64,000 bases of DNA from Methylomonas sp. EFPC3 (GTDB taxonomy: Bacteria; Pseudomonadota; Gammaproteobacteria; Methylococcales; Methylomonadaceae). The stretch spans positions 1-64,000 of the forward strand of contig NZ_CP116398.1 in the NCBI RefSeq assembly GCF_029643245.1, read 5' to 3'. The translations under genes were made by a program, and so were the position numbers. The notes below the pieces were generated by a model. It did no database searches. It was not told the DNA's origin and saw only the letters and a list, made by a program, of their open reading frames with translations. Positions 21,743 through 31,829 of the stretch are shown in pieces (the stretch's first letter is position 1; every line of letters begins with the position of its first letter).

Positions 21743-23332
21743 GTGGCGACGTTACAGGCTTTTTCGCCCTTGGATGGCCGCTTGCTCGGCGAATACCCGG
21801 TCGCCACCGAGGACGACATCCGCCGGACCCTGCAGCGCGCCCGTGCCGCGGCCAGTATTTGGAGCGAAACGCCGGTCAAGCAACGCTGCCGGATTCTGGC
21901 GAAATTCGGCGAACTGCTCCTGGCCGAACTCGACGCCATCGTCGATTGCCTGCGGCTGACCTCCGGCAAGGTGGCTTGCGAAGCCTTGCTCGGCGAGATC
22001 TATCCGCTGCTGGATTTGCTGGCGTATTACCGTAAACACGCGCCGGATATTTTGGCCGAACGCGGCGTGACGACGTCGCCGTTCGCTTTTCCCGGCGCCA
22101 CTGCCAAGGTCTGTTACCGGCCTGTCGGCGTCGCCGCGGTGATTTCGCCGTGGAATTACCCGTTTCAATTGTCGGTGGCGCCGCTGTTGACTGCCTTGTT
22201 CGCCGGCAATGCCGTGATTTTGAAACCTTCCGAACTCAGCCTGCCGGTCGGCCAACTGATTGTCGATTTGTTCCAACGCCTGGATTTGCCGCCGGATTTG
22301 GTGCAATGGTTGCCTGGCGACGGTGCGGTCGGCGCCCAATTGATCGACGCCGGCCCGGATCTGGTGTTTTTCACCGGCAGTTTGGCGGGTGGGCAGGCGG
22401 TGATGCGCCAGGCGGCGCAGCATCCGATTCCGGTCTTGCTGGAATTGGGCGGCAAGGACGCGATGTTGGTGTTCGCTGACGCCGATTTGGATCGGGCCGC
22501 CGCTGCCGCGGTTTACGGCGCGTTCAGCAACAGCGGTCAGGTTTGCGTCTCGGTGGAACGCCTGTACCTGCAACGCCAGTGCCACGACCAATTTCTGCAG
22601 CGCTTGCTCGACGCCAGCAAACAACTGCGGGTCGGTACCGGTGCCGATGCCGAGTTGGGGGCGATGGTTTCCGGCCGGCAAATCGAACTGATCAAGGCGC
22701 ACTACGACGACGCACTGGCGCAAGGCGCTGTAGCTTCCGGACCGTTGGTTTGCGACGGCAACTTCGTCCGGCCGCTGGTGTTGTGGAATGTGCACCACGG
22801 CATGCGCGTGATGCGGGAAGAGAGTTTCGGCCCCTTGCTGCCGGTGATGGCATTCGACAGCGAAGCCGATGCGGTAGCGCTGGCCAACGACAGCGAGTTC
22901 GGTTTGAATGCCTCGGTCTGGAGCCGCGATATCGCTAAAGCCGAACGGGTGGCTCAGCAACTGCAAGTCGGCAACTGGGCCGTCAACGACGTGATCAAGA
23001 ATATCGGCCATGCCGGCTTGCCGTTCGGCGGCGTCAAACGCAGCGGTTTCGGCCGTTATCACGGTGCGGAAGGCCTGCTGGCGTTCAGCTACCCGGTGTC
23101 CGGGTTGACCAGCCGCAGCCATTTGCCGAAGGAACCCAACTGGTTTCCGTATTCGGCGCAACATTACCGGGCGTTGCAAGGCTACCTCGATTTCGTCCAC
23201 GGCGGCGGTTCGCTGCGGCAACGCATAAAACGCAATTGGCCGGCCTTACAGGCGTTTCGCGAATATTCGGCGTTCGATCTGGTCCAGCGCTGGCACAACC
23301 TGAAATTACTGCTGTCTTGGCATAGGAAATAG
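21743..23332 (+). CDS. ald: Carotenoid-cluster aldehyde dehydrogenase
   Basis: About 529 residues from GTG 21743 (a TTG at 21734 is also possible; neither has a strong Shine-Dalgarno). NAD-dependent aldehyde dehydrogenase motifs are visible: SPWNYPFQLSVAPLLTAL, FFTGSLAGGQAV, the general base Glu in LLELGGKDAM and nucleophile Cys in NSGQVCVSVERLY. The end is hydrophobic and basic (FDLVQRWHNLKLLLSWHRK), suggesting membrane association. By position it oxidises carotenoid aldehydes to carboxylic acids, as proposed for the Methylomonas cluster. The stop TAG overlaps a GTG of the next gene and lies two bases before its chosen ATG. Confidence 0.88.
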   Translation: MATLQAFSPLDGRLLGEYPVATEDDIRRTLQRARAAASIWSETPVKQRCRILAKFGELLLAELDAIVDCLRLTSGKVACEALLGEIYPLLDLLAYYRKHAPDILAERGVTTSPFAFPGATAKVCYRPVGVAAVISPWNYPFQLSVAPLLTALFAGNAVILKPSELSLPVGQLIVDLFQRLDLPPDLVQWLPGDGAVGAQLIDAGPDLVFFTGSLAGGQAVMRQAAQHPIPVLLELGGKDAMLVFADADLDRAAAAAVYGAFSNSGQVCVSVERLYLQRQCHDQFLQRLLDASKQLRVGTGADAELGAMVSGRQIELIKAHYDDALAQGAVASGPLVCDGNFVRPLVLWNVHHGMRVMREESFGPLLPVMAFDSEADAVALANDSEFGLNASVWSRDIAKAERVAQQLQVGNWAVNDVIKNIGHAGLPFGGVKRSGFGRYHGAEGLLAFSYPVSGLTSRSHLPKEPNWFPYSAQHYRALQGYLDFVHGGGSLRQRIKRNWPALQAFREYSAFDLVQRWHNLKLLLSWHRK

Positions 23333-23334
23333 TG

Positions 23335-24837
23335 ATGAAGCAAAACCTTGGGAATCAAAAAGTCGTGGTGATCGGCGCCGGCCTCGGCGGTTTGTCTGCG
23401 GCAATCTCGTTAGCCAGCGAAGGCTTTCAGGTCGAGTTGCTGGAAAAGAATGACAAGGTCGGCGGCAAACTCAATATCATGACCCAGGCCGGATTCACCT
23501 TCGATTTGGGGCCATCGATCCTGACCATGCCGCACGTGTTCGAAGCCTTATTCGAGCGGGCCGGCAAACGCATGGCCGATTATGTCGCTATCGAAAAAGT
23601 CGAACCGCACTGGCGCAATTTCTTCGAAGACGGCACCGTCGTCGACTTGTGCGAAGACCCGGACCACCAGCGCCGGGAACTGGACAAGCTCGGTCCGCAG
23701 GTCTACCAAGAATTTCAGCGTTTCATGGCGTATTCGCAAGAACTCACCCAAGAAACCGAAGCCGGATATTTCGCCAAAGGCCTGGACGGATTTTGGGAGC
23801 TGCTGAAATTCTACGGCCCGCTACGCAGTTTGAAATTCGACGTATTCCGCACCATGAACCAAGGCGTCCGCCGTTTCGTCTCGGATCCGAAACTGGTCGA
23901 CATTCTGAATTATTTCATCAAGTACGTCGGTTCCTCGCCCTACGACGCGCCGGCCCTGATGAATCTGATGCCTTATATCCAGTACGGCTACGGCTTGTGG
24001 TACGTCAAAGGCGGTATGTACGGTCTGGCCCAGGCCATGGAACGACTGGCGTTGGAACTGGGCGTGACGATACGCGTTAATGTCGAAGTCACCGAAATCG
24101 AACGCCAAAACGGCCGGGCGACCGGCGTGCGTCTGGCCGATGGCGAACGGTTGCCGGCCGACATCTTGGTTTCGAACATGGAAGTGATCCCGGCGATGCA
24201 GAAGTTGCTAAACAGCACCCCGGCCGAGCTGAAACCAATGCAGCGCTTCGAACCGAGTTGCTCCGGACTGGTATTGCACCTGGGCGTTGACCGGATTTAT
24301 CCGCAACTGGCCCACCACAATTTCTTTTATTCCGCCGATTCGCGGGCGCATTTCGACGCGGTGTTTCACAGCCACCGATTATCCGACGACCCCACCATCT
24401 ACCTGGTCGCACCCTGCAAAACCGACCCGGCGCAGGCCCCGGCCGGTTGCGAAATCATCAAGATTCTGCCCCACATTCCGCATCTGGACCCGGAGAAACC
24501 GTTAAGCGCCGAGGATTACTTGGCTCTACGCGAACGGGTATTGCTGAAGCTGGAACGGATGGGACTGACCGATCTGCGCCGGCACATCGTCACCGAAGAA
24601 TACTGGACGCCGCTGGATATTGAGGCCCGCTATTACTCGAACCTGGGCTCGATCTACGGCGTCGTGGCCGACCGCAACAAAAATCTGGGCTTCAAAGCGC
24701 CGCAACGCAGCAGCCAGTTGCCGAATTTGTATTTCGTCGGCGGCAGCGTCAATCCGGGCGGCGGCATGCCGATGGTGACGTTGTCCGGGCAATTGGTGCG
24801 GGACAAAATCTTGGCGGATATGGGCGTGTTGCGTTAG
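23335..24837 (+). CDS. crtN2: CrtN-type carotenoid oxidoreductase, second copy
   Basis: 500 residues from ATG 23335 with AGGAAA a few bases upstream. FAD motif VVVIGAGLGGLSAAISLA, then GGKLNIMTQAGFTFDLGPSI and the C-terminal YFVGGSVNPGGGMPMVTLSG. The family and gene order match the C30 carotenoid set of Methylomonas. Sequence detail such as SVNPGGGMP rather than THPGSGLP separates it from the first copy, so the two act at different steps. No squalene or diapophytoene synthase is present in the window. Confidence 0.9.
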   Translation: MKQNLGNQKVVVIGAGLGGLSAAISLASEGFQVELLEKNDKVGGKLNIMTQAGFTFDLGPSILTMPHVFEALFERAGKRMADYVAIEKVEPHWRNFFEDGTVVDLCEDPDHQRRELDKLGPQVYQEFQRFMAYSQELTQETEAGYFAKGLDGFWELLKFYGPLRSLKFDVFRTMNQGVRRFVSDPKLVDILNYFIKYVGSSPYDAPALMNLMPYIQYGYGLWYVKGGMYGLAQAMERLALELGVTIRVNVEVTEIERQNGRATGVRLADGERLPADILVSNMEVIPAMQKLLNSTPAELKPMQRFEPSCSGLVLHLGVDRIYPQLAHHNFFYSADSRAHFDAVFHSHRLSDDPTIYLVAPCKTDPAQAPAGCEIIKILPHIPHLDPEKPLSAEDYLALRERVLLKLERMGLTDLRRHIVTEEYWTPLDIEARYYSNLGSIYGVVADRNKNLGFKAPQRSSQLPNLYFVGGSVNPGGGMPMVTLSGQLVRDKILADMGVLR

Positions 24838-24861
24838 CCCGGCTACGGACTAAAATGATTT

Positions 24862-24891
24862 CCGGTTCGGCCGGGTTCGACGCCGAGCCGG
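24862..24891. other. Intergenic hairpin after crtN2
   Basis: CCGGTTCGGC (24862-24871) and GCCGAGCCGG (24882-24891) form a 10-pair stem with one wobble. There is no T-run, so it is not a classical terminator. It may stabilise the mRNA end. Confidence 0.35.
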
Positions 24892-24930
24892 AGAGCATTA
24901 GAGTCTGCCGTTAATGTTTCGAGCAATTTT

Positions 24931-25338
24931 ATGATCTTATTTTTCAAGGATATTCCGGTTAACTCCCGGCCCAACGAATTGTACAGCCTGATAGCCTCGG
25001 CCGTTGGCGGTGAAGCGGACAGCGGCGAGGTGTTGAAAGCCGAAGTCATGGTGATTCGGGACAAACGGACCAACGCGCTGGAATACCATGGCTTGACCAT
25101 GATCAACTCGGAACAGTTCGGCTTCAAGGTCATCGAACGACTGAACGGTAAGCCCTTCAACGGTAGTGAAATCCAGGTAAGACCCTATAACTTCCGGGAT
25201 TATTTGAACGATCGCCGACGCAGCGCCAACGCTCAGGTAGCAAGCGAGCAAAGACGGCAGGAACGTCGGCGCGGCGACCGCATCGAAATTTTTATCGATT
25301 TATCGAATATTTTTTTCGCTCCTGATCCAGTGGTATAA
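24931..25338 (+). CDS. RRM-domain RNA-binding protein
   Basis: 135 residues. The text MILFFKDIPVNSRPNELYSL, then EVMVIRDKRTNALEYHGLTM and VIERLNGKPFNGSEIQVRPY gives the strand-helix-strand order of an RNA recognition motif, with RNP-like positions degenerate. A basic arginine-rich stretch (NDRRRSANAQVASEQRRQER) and a hydrophobic end follow. It likely binds RNA. Target and role are unknown. It stands alone between crtN2 and a convergent chemoreceptor. Confidence 0.65.
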   Translation: MILFFKDIPVNSRPNELYSLIASAVGGEADSGEVLKAEVMVIRDKRTNALEYHGLTMINSEQFGFKVIERLNGKPFNGSEIQVRPYNFRDYLNDRRRSANAQVASEQRRQERRRGDRIEIFIDLSNIFFAPDPVV

Positions 25339-25377
25339 CGGCTGGCTCAAGCCCCGGATCCGGGCGGACCGGCACGA

Positions 25378-26511
25378 TCAGGCGTGTTTGGCCTGACACA
25401 GCAAATTGCTGTTCAGCTCCGCGCTATGTGCCATCTTTTCCAGATTTGCCAGCACTTGCAGGCTGGCGTCCTCCATATTCCCGACCTCGCGCAGCATGGT
25501 TTCGTTATCGCCGGCAGCATGCGCTTTTAGCGCGTTGATGGCACTGGCGTGCACCGAAATATGCGGTTGCTCGATGTCGTGGTAACCGGGCAATTGCGAA
25601 AAACAGGCCTTGCCCTCGCCCTGGTAATACCATTTTCCCAAGCGGCATTCGGTGTGTTGCGCAAAATCGTGCACCGATTTTTGCGATAAATGGAACAGCA
25701 CTTTGTACAGCTCGAACTTGTAAATCAGATGGTCCAGTTTTGCCAGCTCGCAAAAACTGCGTAACGACGACGCGGCCACCACTTGTTCCATCGTTACCGA
25801 AAAATCCAGCAGTTCGCGCATCGTGCCGGTGGCGCGCTGGCCGTCTTCGCTGAAGCTGAGCGACTGTTCCGCCAGCGAGTTCATCTGGTCGCGGGTGCCG
25901 CCGCTGGCAATCCGGATCGATTCGGCGAGTTTGGCGATTTTATTGGTGGCCTCGGCGGTTCTTTGCGCCAGGGTCCGCACCTCGTCGGCGACGACGGCAA
26001 AACCGCGCCCCTGTTCGCCGGCACGGGCCGATTCGATCGACGCGTTTAACGCCAGTAAATTGGTTTGATCGGCGATATCGTGGATCAACTTGACGACACC
26101 GATGATTTCCCGCGAGCTCTGATCCAGCGACCCGGCTTGCTTTGCGGCAGTGCTGGAGGCGTCGGCCAGATTGGCCAGGTTTTTGGAAATGCGTTCGATG
26201 GCGTTGCTGCTGTTCAGGGAGATGCCTTGCGCTTCGACGGCATTGTCTTTCTCATCGCGCAGGCGGTTTGCCAGCGTCAGCAAACTGCCTTGCATCGTGA
26301 TTAAAGATTGGCCGAAGTTTTGCAAATGCCGCACCGTACCGGCCTGGCTGCGCAACTGCTGTTCCAGTTCGGCGTTGGTATTGTCGGCCGCTTGTAAACG
26401 CCGACGCAGTTGTTCGAGCTCGTTATCCTGTCGCTCGACACGTTGATTGGCTTTGGCCAGGTGTTGCTGCAACTCTTCGATTTCGCGTTTGCGGGTAAAT
26501 ATGGAAAACAT
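25378..26511 (-). CDS. Soluble chemoreceptor with C-terminal CZB zinc domain
   Basis: 377 residues with no transmembrane segment. An N-terminal coiled coil (about 8-60) leads into a methyl-accepting signalling domain whose hairpin tip reads [20 protein letters not shown]. The C-terminal chemoreceptor zinc-binding domain (about 255-370) shows the His/Cys set in [36 protein letters not shown] and a final AHAAGD segment. CZB domains sense zinc or oxidants such as HOCl and signal through CheA/CheW. Monocistronic on the minus strand. Confidence 0.9.
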   Translation of the reverse strand: MFSIFTRKREIEELQQHLAKANQRVERQDNELEQLRRRLQAADNTNAELEQQLRSQAGTVRHLQNFGQSLITMQGSLLTLANRLRDEKDNAVEAQGISLNSSNAIERISKNLANLADASSTAAKQAGSLDQSSREIIGVVKLIHDIADQTNLLALNASIESARAGEQGRGFAVVADEVRTLAQRTAEATNKIAKLAESIRIASGGTRDQMNSLAEQSLSFSEDGQRATGTMRELLDFSVTMEQVVAASSLRSFCELAKLDHLIYKFELYKVLFHLSQKSVHDFAQHTECRLGKWYYQGEGKACFSQLPGYHDIEQPHISVHASAINALKAHAAGDNETMLREVGNMEDASLQVLANLEKMAHSAELNSNLLCQAKHA

Positions 26512-26778
26512 AGTTCGGAAGTGGGTGGTAACGAGGTGATGTTTTTAAAAACGGGTTCTATTCAATCCTACGGATCGGGCAGGGTGCCGGAACCAGTACG
26601 GTCCGCTCTGCCGTTTTCTGCACCAGCTATCGGTTAAAGGTTAGCAGATTACGGTTTAGCTTGATTTTTCGCTTGCGCTGGCCAGTGTAAATCGATTCGG
26701 CTTAGTGACTTCGGTCAAGTGATTTAATTTATTCTAATATGCGGTTAAATGCGAGCTGATTCGGCGCCAAGGCGGCGT

Positions 26779-29202
26779 TCAATGCGACAAACAGTCGTGG
26801 ATTGCCATTGTGGCTGCTTTCCGAGCCGGGAAATACGAGGCCGCCGCAGCCAATAGCAGGATCAAGCCCAGCCATGACCAAGCCGCCGCCGCAGCGAATT
26901 GATAGTCCAGGCTGACCCCGAGCATGGTTTCGCCAAGTTGTTTGGCAAGTGGTTCGCCAGCCCAGTAGCCGAGCGGCAAGCTGATCAGCCAAGCCAGAAT
27001 GCCGTGGAACAGACCTTCCAGCATGAACAGCCGGAACAAGGTCGGCGACGGCGCGCCGATCGCTCTCAACACGCCGATTTCCCGGCTGCGTTGCAACACG
27101 CCGATGGCCAACGCGCCGGAAAGGCCGATACCGCCGACCGCGGCCAGCATCGCCGCCAAGCCGGATAAGGCTCCGATCACCGGTTGAAATTGGTGGCGGG
27201 CGAATTCGCGTTGTTCCTGCCGGCCGTGAGTGTTGTAAATATCCAGGGCGACGCCGCGCTGTTGCAACATTTCGCTGAGCCGGTGCAAGCGGCCGGATTC
27301 CTCCTCCCGTGTCCCCACCGGTGCCGACACCAGCGCCAACGATGCGGAACCGCCGCCAACCGATTTTTCGACGGTCTCCAGCGGCGCGTAGACCGGTTCC
27401 ACGGCATATTGGCTGCCGGCCAGCCAGCGGTACAAACCCACGACTTGCCAAGTTTGGCGATGTCTGCCGATTGTCGCTTCGACGGTGTCGCCCGGTTGGA
27501 TGCCGTTCAAGGCTGCCGTTTCGGCATTCAGCACCAGTACGGCCCGGCCGGCGTCGTCGGCCTGCAGCCAGCGGCCGCTCTCCATCCGGGGCCGGTAGTT
27601 TTCGCTAGCGGCCGGTAGTGCGAGCAATTGCAGGCCCATACTGCCTTTTTGGCGGAAAATGCCGCGGTCGTGGCCGAGTTCCAGTGGCAGGCGGCGCCAA
27701 GTTTCGATCGTGCAGTCCGGATCGGCGGCTTTGATCGCGTCTTGCAGCATTGGCTTGGGTTGGTCGTTGACGAAGCCCAATTTCAAGGAATAGCGGCTGC
27801 GGGCCATTTCGTTGTCCAAGGTCAGGTTGACCGAGGCGATCAGACTGGTCAGGCTCAAAAACGCCGCGCCGGCCACGACCAAGACGATTTGGGTCAACAA
27901 CAGTCGGGTTTTGCGGCGGAACAGATTGCCGAGCGCGGCGGCGTAAACGGTAGGCAACCAGCGGCCCGCCAAACCTTGTAGCCAGCGGTCGATTCGGGCG
28001 TTGCCGAAATCCGCGCCCAGGCCGTAGCTGGCAATCGCATCGCGTACGGTCATCGTCGCTCCGCGCCATACCGGCCCGGCTGCGGCCAGCAGCGGCACCA
28101 GCAAGCCGCCGGCCACCAGATACGCCAGCGCGCGATAGGGGAGTTCGAATCCGCCGCAGTCGATATTGAAAATAGCCAGCAGCCGGCACGAGCCCAGATC
28201 AGCCGCCAGTGCCGCCGGCGGCGCGGCGACCAGGATGGACACAAACGCCAGCAACAGGGTTTCGCTCAGGTACAAACCGGCGACTGCGAGATGGCTGCCG
28301 CCGATCGCCTTCATCACGCCGATCTGGCTGGTTTGTTGGGCGATATGGGCCGATACGGTGTTGACGATCAGGCTGGCGGACAGCGCCAACGCGGCCAAGG
28401 CCATGATTTCCAACACACCGTTGATACCGGCCAGAAATGGCCGGCCCCAATGTCGGTCGGGGTCTTGCAGTAATGTAGCGTTGGCGGCGACGCCGTGTTC
28501 GGCGAGCAGGGTGCGGATCTGGACGGCGGCGGCACGGGCCTTGTCTTCGCTGTAAGGTTGCCGAATCCGTATCAGTAGTTGGCGAAAACCGTGAGGGGCG
28601 AGTCCGAATAGTTTTGCATCCGCGACCGAGCCGAAGAATACGGCCTGGCCGCCGAATTTGGGCGGTTTGACGAAGGGATGGCGGACGATGCCGTCCAGCG
28701 GGAAGCTGAGCGTCCCGCGCTCGGTTTGTATTTGTACGTTGCTGCCAAGGCCGAGGCCGGTGTTTTGTGCCGACAGGTTTTCGATAGCGAGCTTGCCCGA
28801 TACGGGCCAGTTGCCGGCGACCAAAGCGGACTTGTCGTAAAGCTGGCGGGTGTAATCGCTGCGGATGATCAGGCTGCCGTTCTGCCAGGCGCTTTCCGGC
28901 GTTGGCCGGAACCGCAAATTCAATTGGTTCAGCGCTTCGATCCCGGCAACATCGGGTTGTGCCGCGATTTGCTGTAACACGCCGGGATCGGCATCGCTAC
29001 GCAATATCAGATTCAGGTGCGAAGGCTGCGATAAGCGGTGGGCGGCATCCATTTTCGCCAGCAACAAATCGATCATGCCGAATATGGTGCCGACGCCGAA
29101 CAAGCCGATGGCGATGCTGGCGACCGCCAACAGGCTGCGGCCTTTGTGGCGCCACAAATCGGCGCGGAATTTATAAGCCAGCGCGCTCAACGCGGCTCCC
29201 AA
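26779..29202 (-). CDS. ABC transporter permease, FtsX-like, YbbP-sized
   Basis: 807 residues from a TTG that overlaps the ATPase end by 16 bp. Two FtsX-like blocks are seen: an N-terminal TM helix (SLLAVASIAIGLFGVGTIFG), a large periplasmic part, TMs around 275-390, a second TM-periplasmic unit and the final TMs (LSGALAIGVLQRSREIGVLR, then AAAAWSWLGLILLLAAAASY). Size and ten-helix layout resemble YbbP. The LolE/MacB superfamily uses ATP to push lipids or lipoproteins across the periplasm rather than to import. Substrate cannot be read from the sequence. Co-transcribed with the ATPase. Confidence 0.82.
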   Translation of the reverse strand: MGAALSALAYKFRADLWRHKGRSLLAVASIAIGLFGVGTIFGMIDLLLAKMDAAHRLSQPSHLNLILRSDADPGVLQQIAAQPDVAGIEALNQLNLRFRPTPESAWQNGSLIIRSDYTRQLYDKSALVAGNWPVSGKLAIENLSAQNTGLGLGSNVQIQTERGTLSFPLDGIVRHPFVKPPKFGGQAVFFGSVADAKLFGLAPHGFRQLLIRIRQPYSEDKARAAAVQIRTLLAEHGVAANATLLQDPDRHWGRPFLAGINGVLEIMALAALALSASLIVNTVSAHIAQQTSQIGVMKAIGGSHLAVAGLYLSETLLLAFVSILVAAPPAALAADLGSCRLLAIFNIDCGGFELPYRALAYLVAGGLLVPLLAAAGPVWRGATMTVRDAIASYGLGADFGNARIDRWLQGLAGRWLPTVYAAALGNLFRRKTRLLLTQIVLVVAGAAFLSLTSLIASVNLTLDNEMARSRYSLKLGFVNDQPKPMLQDAIKAADPDCTIETWRRLPLELGHDRGIFRQKGSMGLQLLALPAASENYRPRMESGRWLQADDAGRAVLVLNAETAALNGIQPGDTVEATIGRHRQTWQVVGLYRWLAGSQYAVEPVYAPLETVEKSVGGGSASLALVSAPVGTREEESGRLHRLSEMLQQRGVALDIYNTHGRQEQREFARHQFQPVIGALSGLAAMLAAVGGIGLSGALAIGVLQRSREIGVLRAIGAPSPTLFRLFMLEGLFHGILAWLISLPLGYWAGEPLAKQLGETMLGVSLDYQFAAAAAWSWLGLILLLAAAASYFPARKAATMAIHDCLSH

Positions 29203-29882
29203 TGGCTATCGGCGTGCAGCCGACCGTCGCGGATTTCCAGTTTGCGGCTGGCGGCATCGGCCAGCGCCTCGTTATGGGTGACCATCAGCAGGGTTTTGCC
29301 GCGGTCGCGCAGATGGCTGAACAAATCGAACACGGCATCGGCGCTGGCGCTGTCCAGATTGCCGGTCGGTTCGTCGGCGACGATCAACGGCGGATCGTTG
29401 GCCAGGGCGCGGGCGATGGCGGCCCGTTGCTGTTGGCCGCCGGATACCTGACTCGGGAGGCGGTCGGCTGCGCCGCTTAAGCCCACGCTGTCCAGTAATT
29501 GCAGCGCCCGCTCGCGGCGTTGCGTTTTGCTCAATCGGCCGAGGAAGTCCATCGGCAGAATCACGTTTTGCAGCAGGCTTAGCGCCGGCAGCAGTTGGAA
29601 GAACTGAAACACGATGCCGACATGCTCGCCGCGCCAGCGTGCCAGGCGTTCGTTGCCGAGGTTTTGCAGGGCGTGGCCGGCGACGACGATTTCGCCGCGG
29701 CTGGGGTGGTCGATGCCGGCGATCAGGTTCAATAGGGTGGATTTACCGTTGCCGGACGGGCCGACAATCGCGACGAATTCGCCGGCGGCAATGCGCAAAT
29801 CGATGCCGTGCAATACCGTTTGCCGGCCGCCGGCTTGCGGGTAATCCTTGTAGACCTGATTCAGTTCGATAATGGGCTGCAT
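29187..29882 (-). CDS. ABC transporter ATPase, LolD/MacB/YbbA type
   Basis: 231 residues from ATG 29882. Walker A GPSGNGKSTLLNLIAG, signature LPSQVSGGQQQRAAIARALA, Walker B LIVADEPTGNLDS and H-loop LMVTHNEA are intact. The sequence GNLDSASADAVFDLFSHL is typical of the LolD/MacB branch. It powers the adjacent FtsX-like permease at the inner membrane. An upstream start (29933) would add 17 unconserved residues. Confidence 0.93.
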   Translation of the reverse strand: MQPIIELNQVYKDYPQAGGRQTVLHGIDLRIAAGEFVAIVGPSGNGKSTLLNLIAGIDHPSRGEIVVAGHALQNLGNERLARWRGEHVGIVFQFFQLLPALSLLQNVILPMDFLGRLSKTQRRERALQLLDSVGLSGAADRLPSQVSGGQQQRAAIARALANDPPLIVADEPTGNLDSASADAVFDLFSHLRDRGKTLLMVTHNEALADAASRKLEIRDGRLHADSHWEPR

Positions 29883-29966
29883 GGCGCTCGCCAAATTGGG
29901 GTATGTTACACGAGGTAACGAGACGCGAGGCAAAGGATTATGCCGTTAGCCGGAGGAGGGCAAGCA

Positions 29967-30539
29967 ATGACATGGGTGAGGATTTTTTGGTTTTTGGTTT
30001 GCCTGGTTTGGGTCGGCGCCGAGATCGGTCTGGCTCGACGGCAGCGGGCGGCGGATGGCGAAATCGCCTGCGACGAGCGCCATTCGCAAGGCCGGCTGTG
30101 GTTGTTCATTACGCTCGGGCTGGTATTGGCGCTGCTGTGCAAACAATTGGCGTTGCTGCCGATTCCGCTGGCCTATCTGCCACGGCAGATATTGGCCCTG
30201 GCAATTTTTGCCGGTGGCTTGTATCTGCGTTATACGGCAGTGATCGGTTTGGGCCGGTTTTTTACGACCCATGTGGCGATTTTGAACGGGCATCGCTTGA
30301 TCGAGGACGGACCCTATCGTTTGTTGCGGCATCCGGCCTATACCGGCTTGTTAATGGCGTTGGCTGCCGCCGGGTTGGCAATGGGTGATGGCTTGGCGCT
30401 GCTCAGTCTTTTGCTGTGTTCGGGCTGGGCTCTGGCGCACCGGATAGAGATTGAGGAACGCATGCTGGAACAACAATTCGGCGACTGTTACCGCGACTAT
30501 CGGAACCGTCGTTGGCGCTTGCTGCCATGGATATACTGA
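29967..30539 (+). CDS. Isoprenylcysteine carboxyl methyltransferase-like membrane protein
   Basis: 190 residues from ATG 29967, which has GGAGGAGGG just upstream. It is an integral membrane protein with about five helices. The C-terminal signature LIEDGPYRLLRHPAYTGLLM, then RIEIEERMLEQQFGDCYRDY is the ICMT/PEMT SAM- and lipid-binding motif. Bacterial members methylate small lipophilic or phenolic substrates rather than isoprenylated proteins. Substrate unknown. It is divergent from the ABC pair. Confidence 0.8.
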   Translation: MTWVRIFWFLVCLVWVGAEIGLARRQRAADGEIACDERHSQGRLWLFITLGLVLALLCKQLALLPIPLAYLPRQILALAIFAGGLYLRYTAVIGLGRFFTTHVAILNGHRLIEDGPYRLLRHPAYTGLLMALAAAGLAMGDGLALLSLLLCSGWALAHRIEIEERMLEQQFGDCYRDYRNRRWRLLPWIY

Positions 30540-30664
30540 AGAATGCGCCCGGTATTTATCGGCCGGATATTTTCAGCCGCATTTATAGACGTCATGTTGC
30601 GGGCATCAGAAATGGTGGGGTTGTGCCGGAGCATCGTTGCCGAATCGACTTGAAAACCCAGTGG

Positions 30665-30693
30665 TAGCGTTGCGGCTCGCTGCCGCAACGCTA
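30665..30693. other. Strong hairpin between ICMT-like gene and trxB
   Basis: TAGCGTTGCGGC and GCCGCAACGCTA form a perfect 12-bp stem around TCGCT, between convergent genes. It lacks a T-run on either strand but may still help termination or mRNA stability. Confidence 0.45.
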
Positions 30694-30700
30694 AGGCGAG

Positions 30701-31678
<978 letters not shown>

Positions 31679-31829
31679 TTAGTATGAAACGATTATATGG
31701 GCAATCCCCCGCGGTTTAAACCGGCAGAATGCCGGGATTTTGCAGGCTGCGCCGGCCAAGCTAATGTGAAATCGATTTTTATCATCTATAATCAGGTTTT
31801 AGTTACGCTTTTAACGTGAGCCGTCACCC

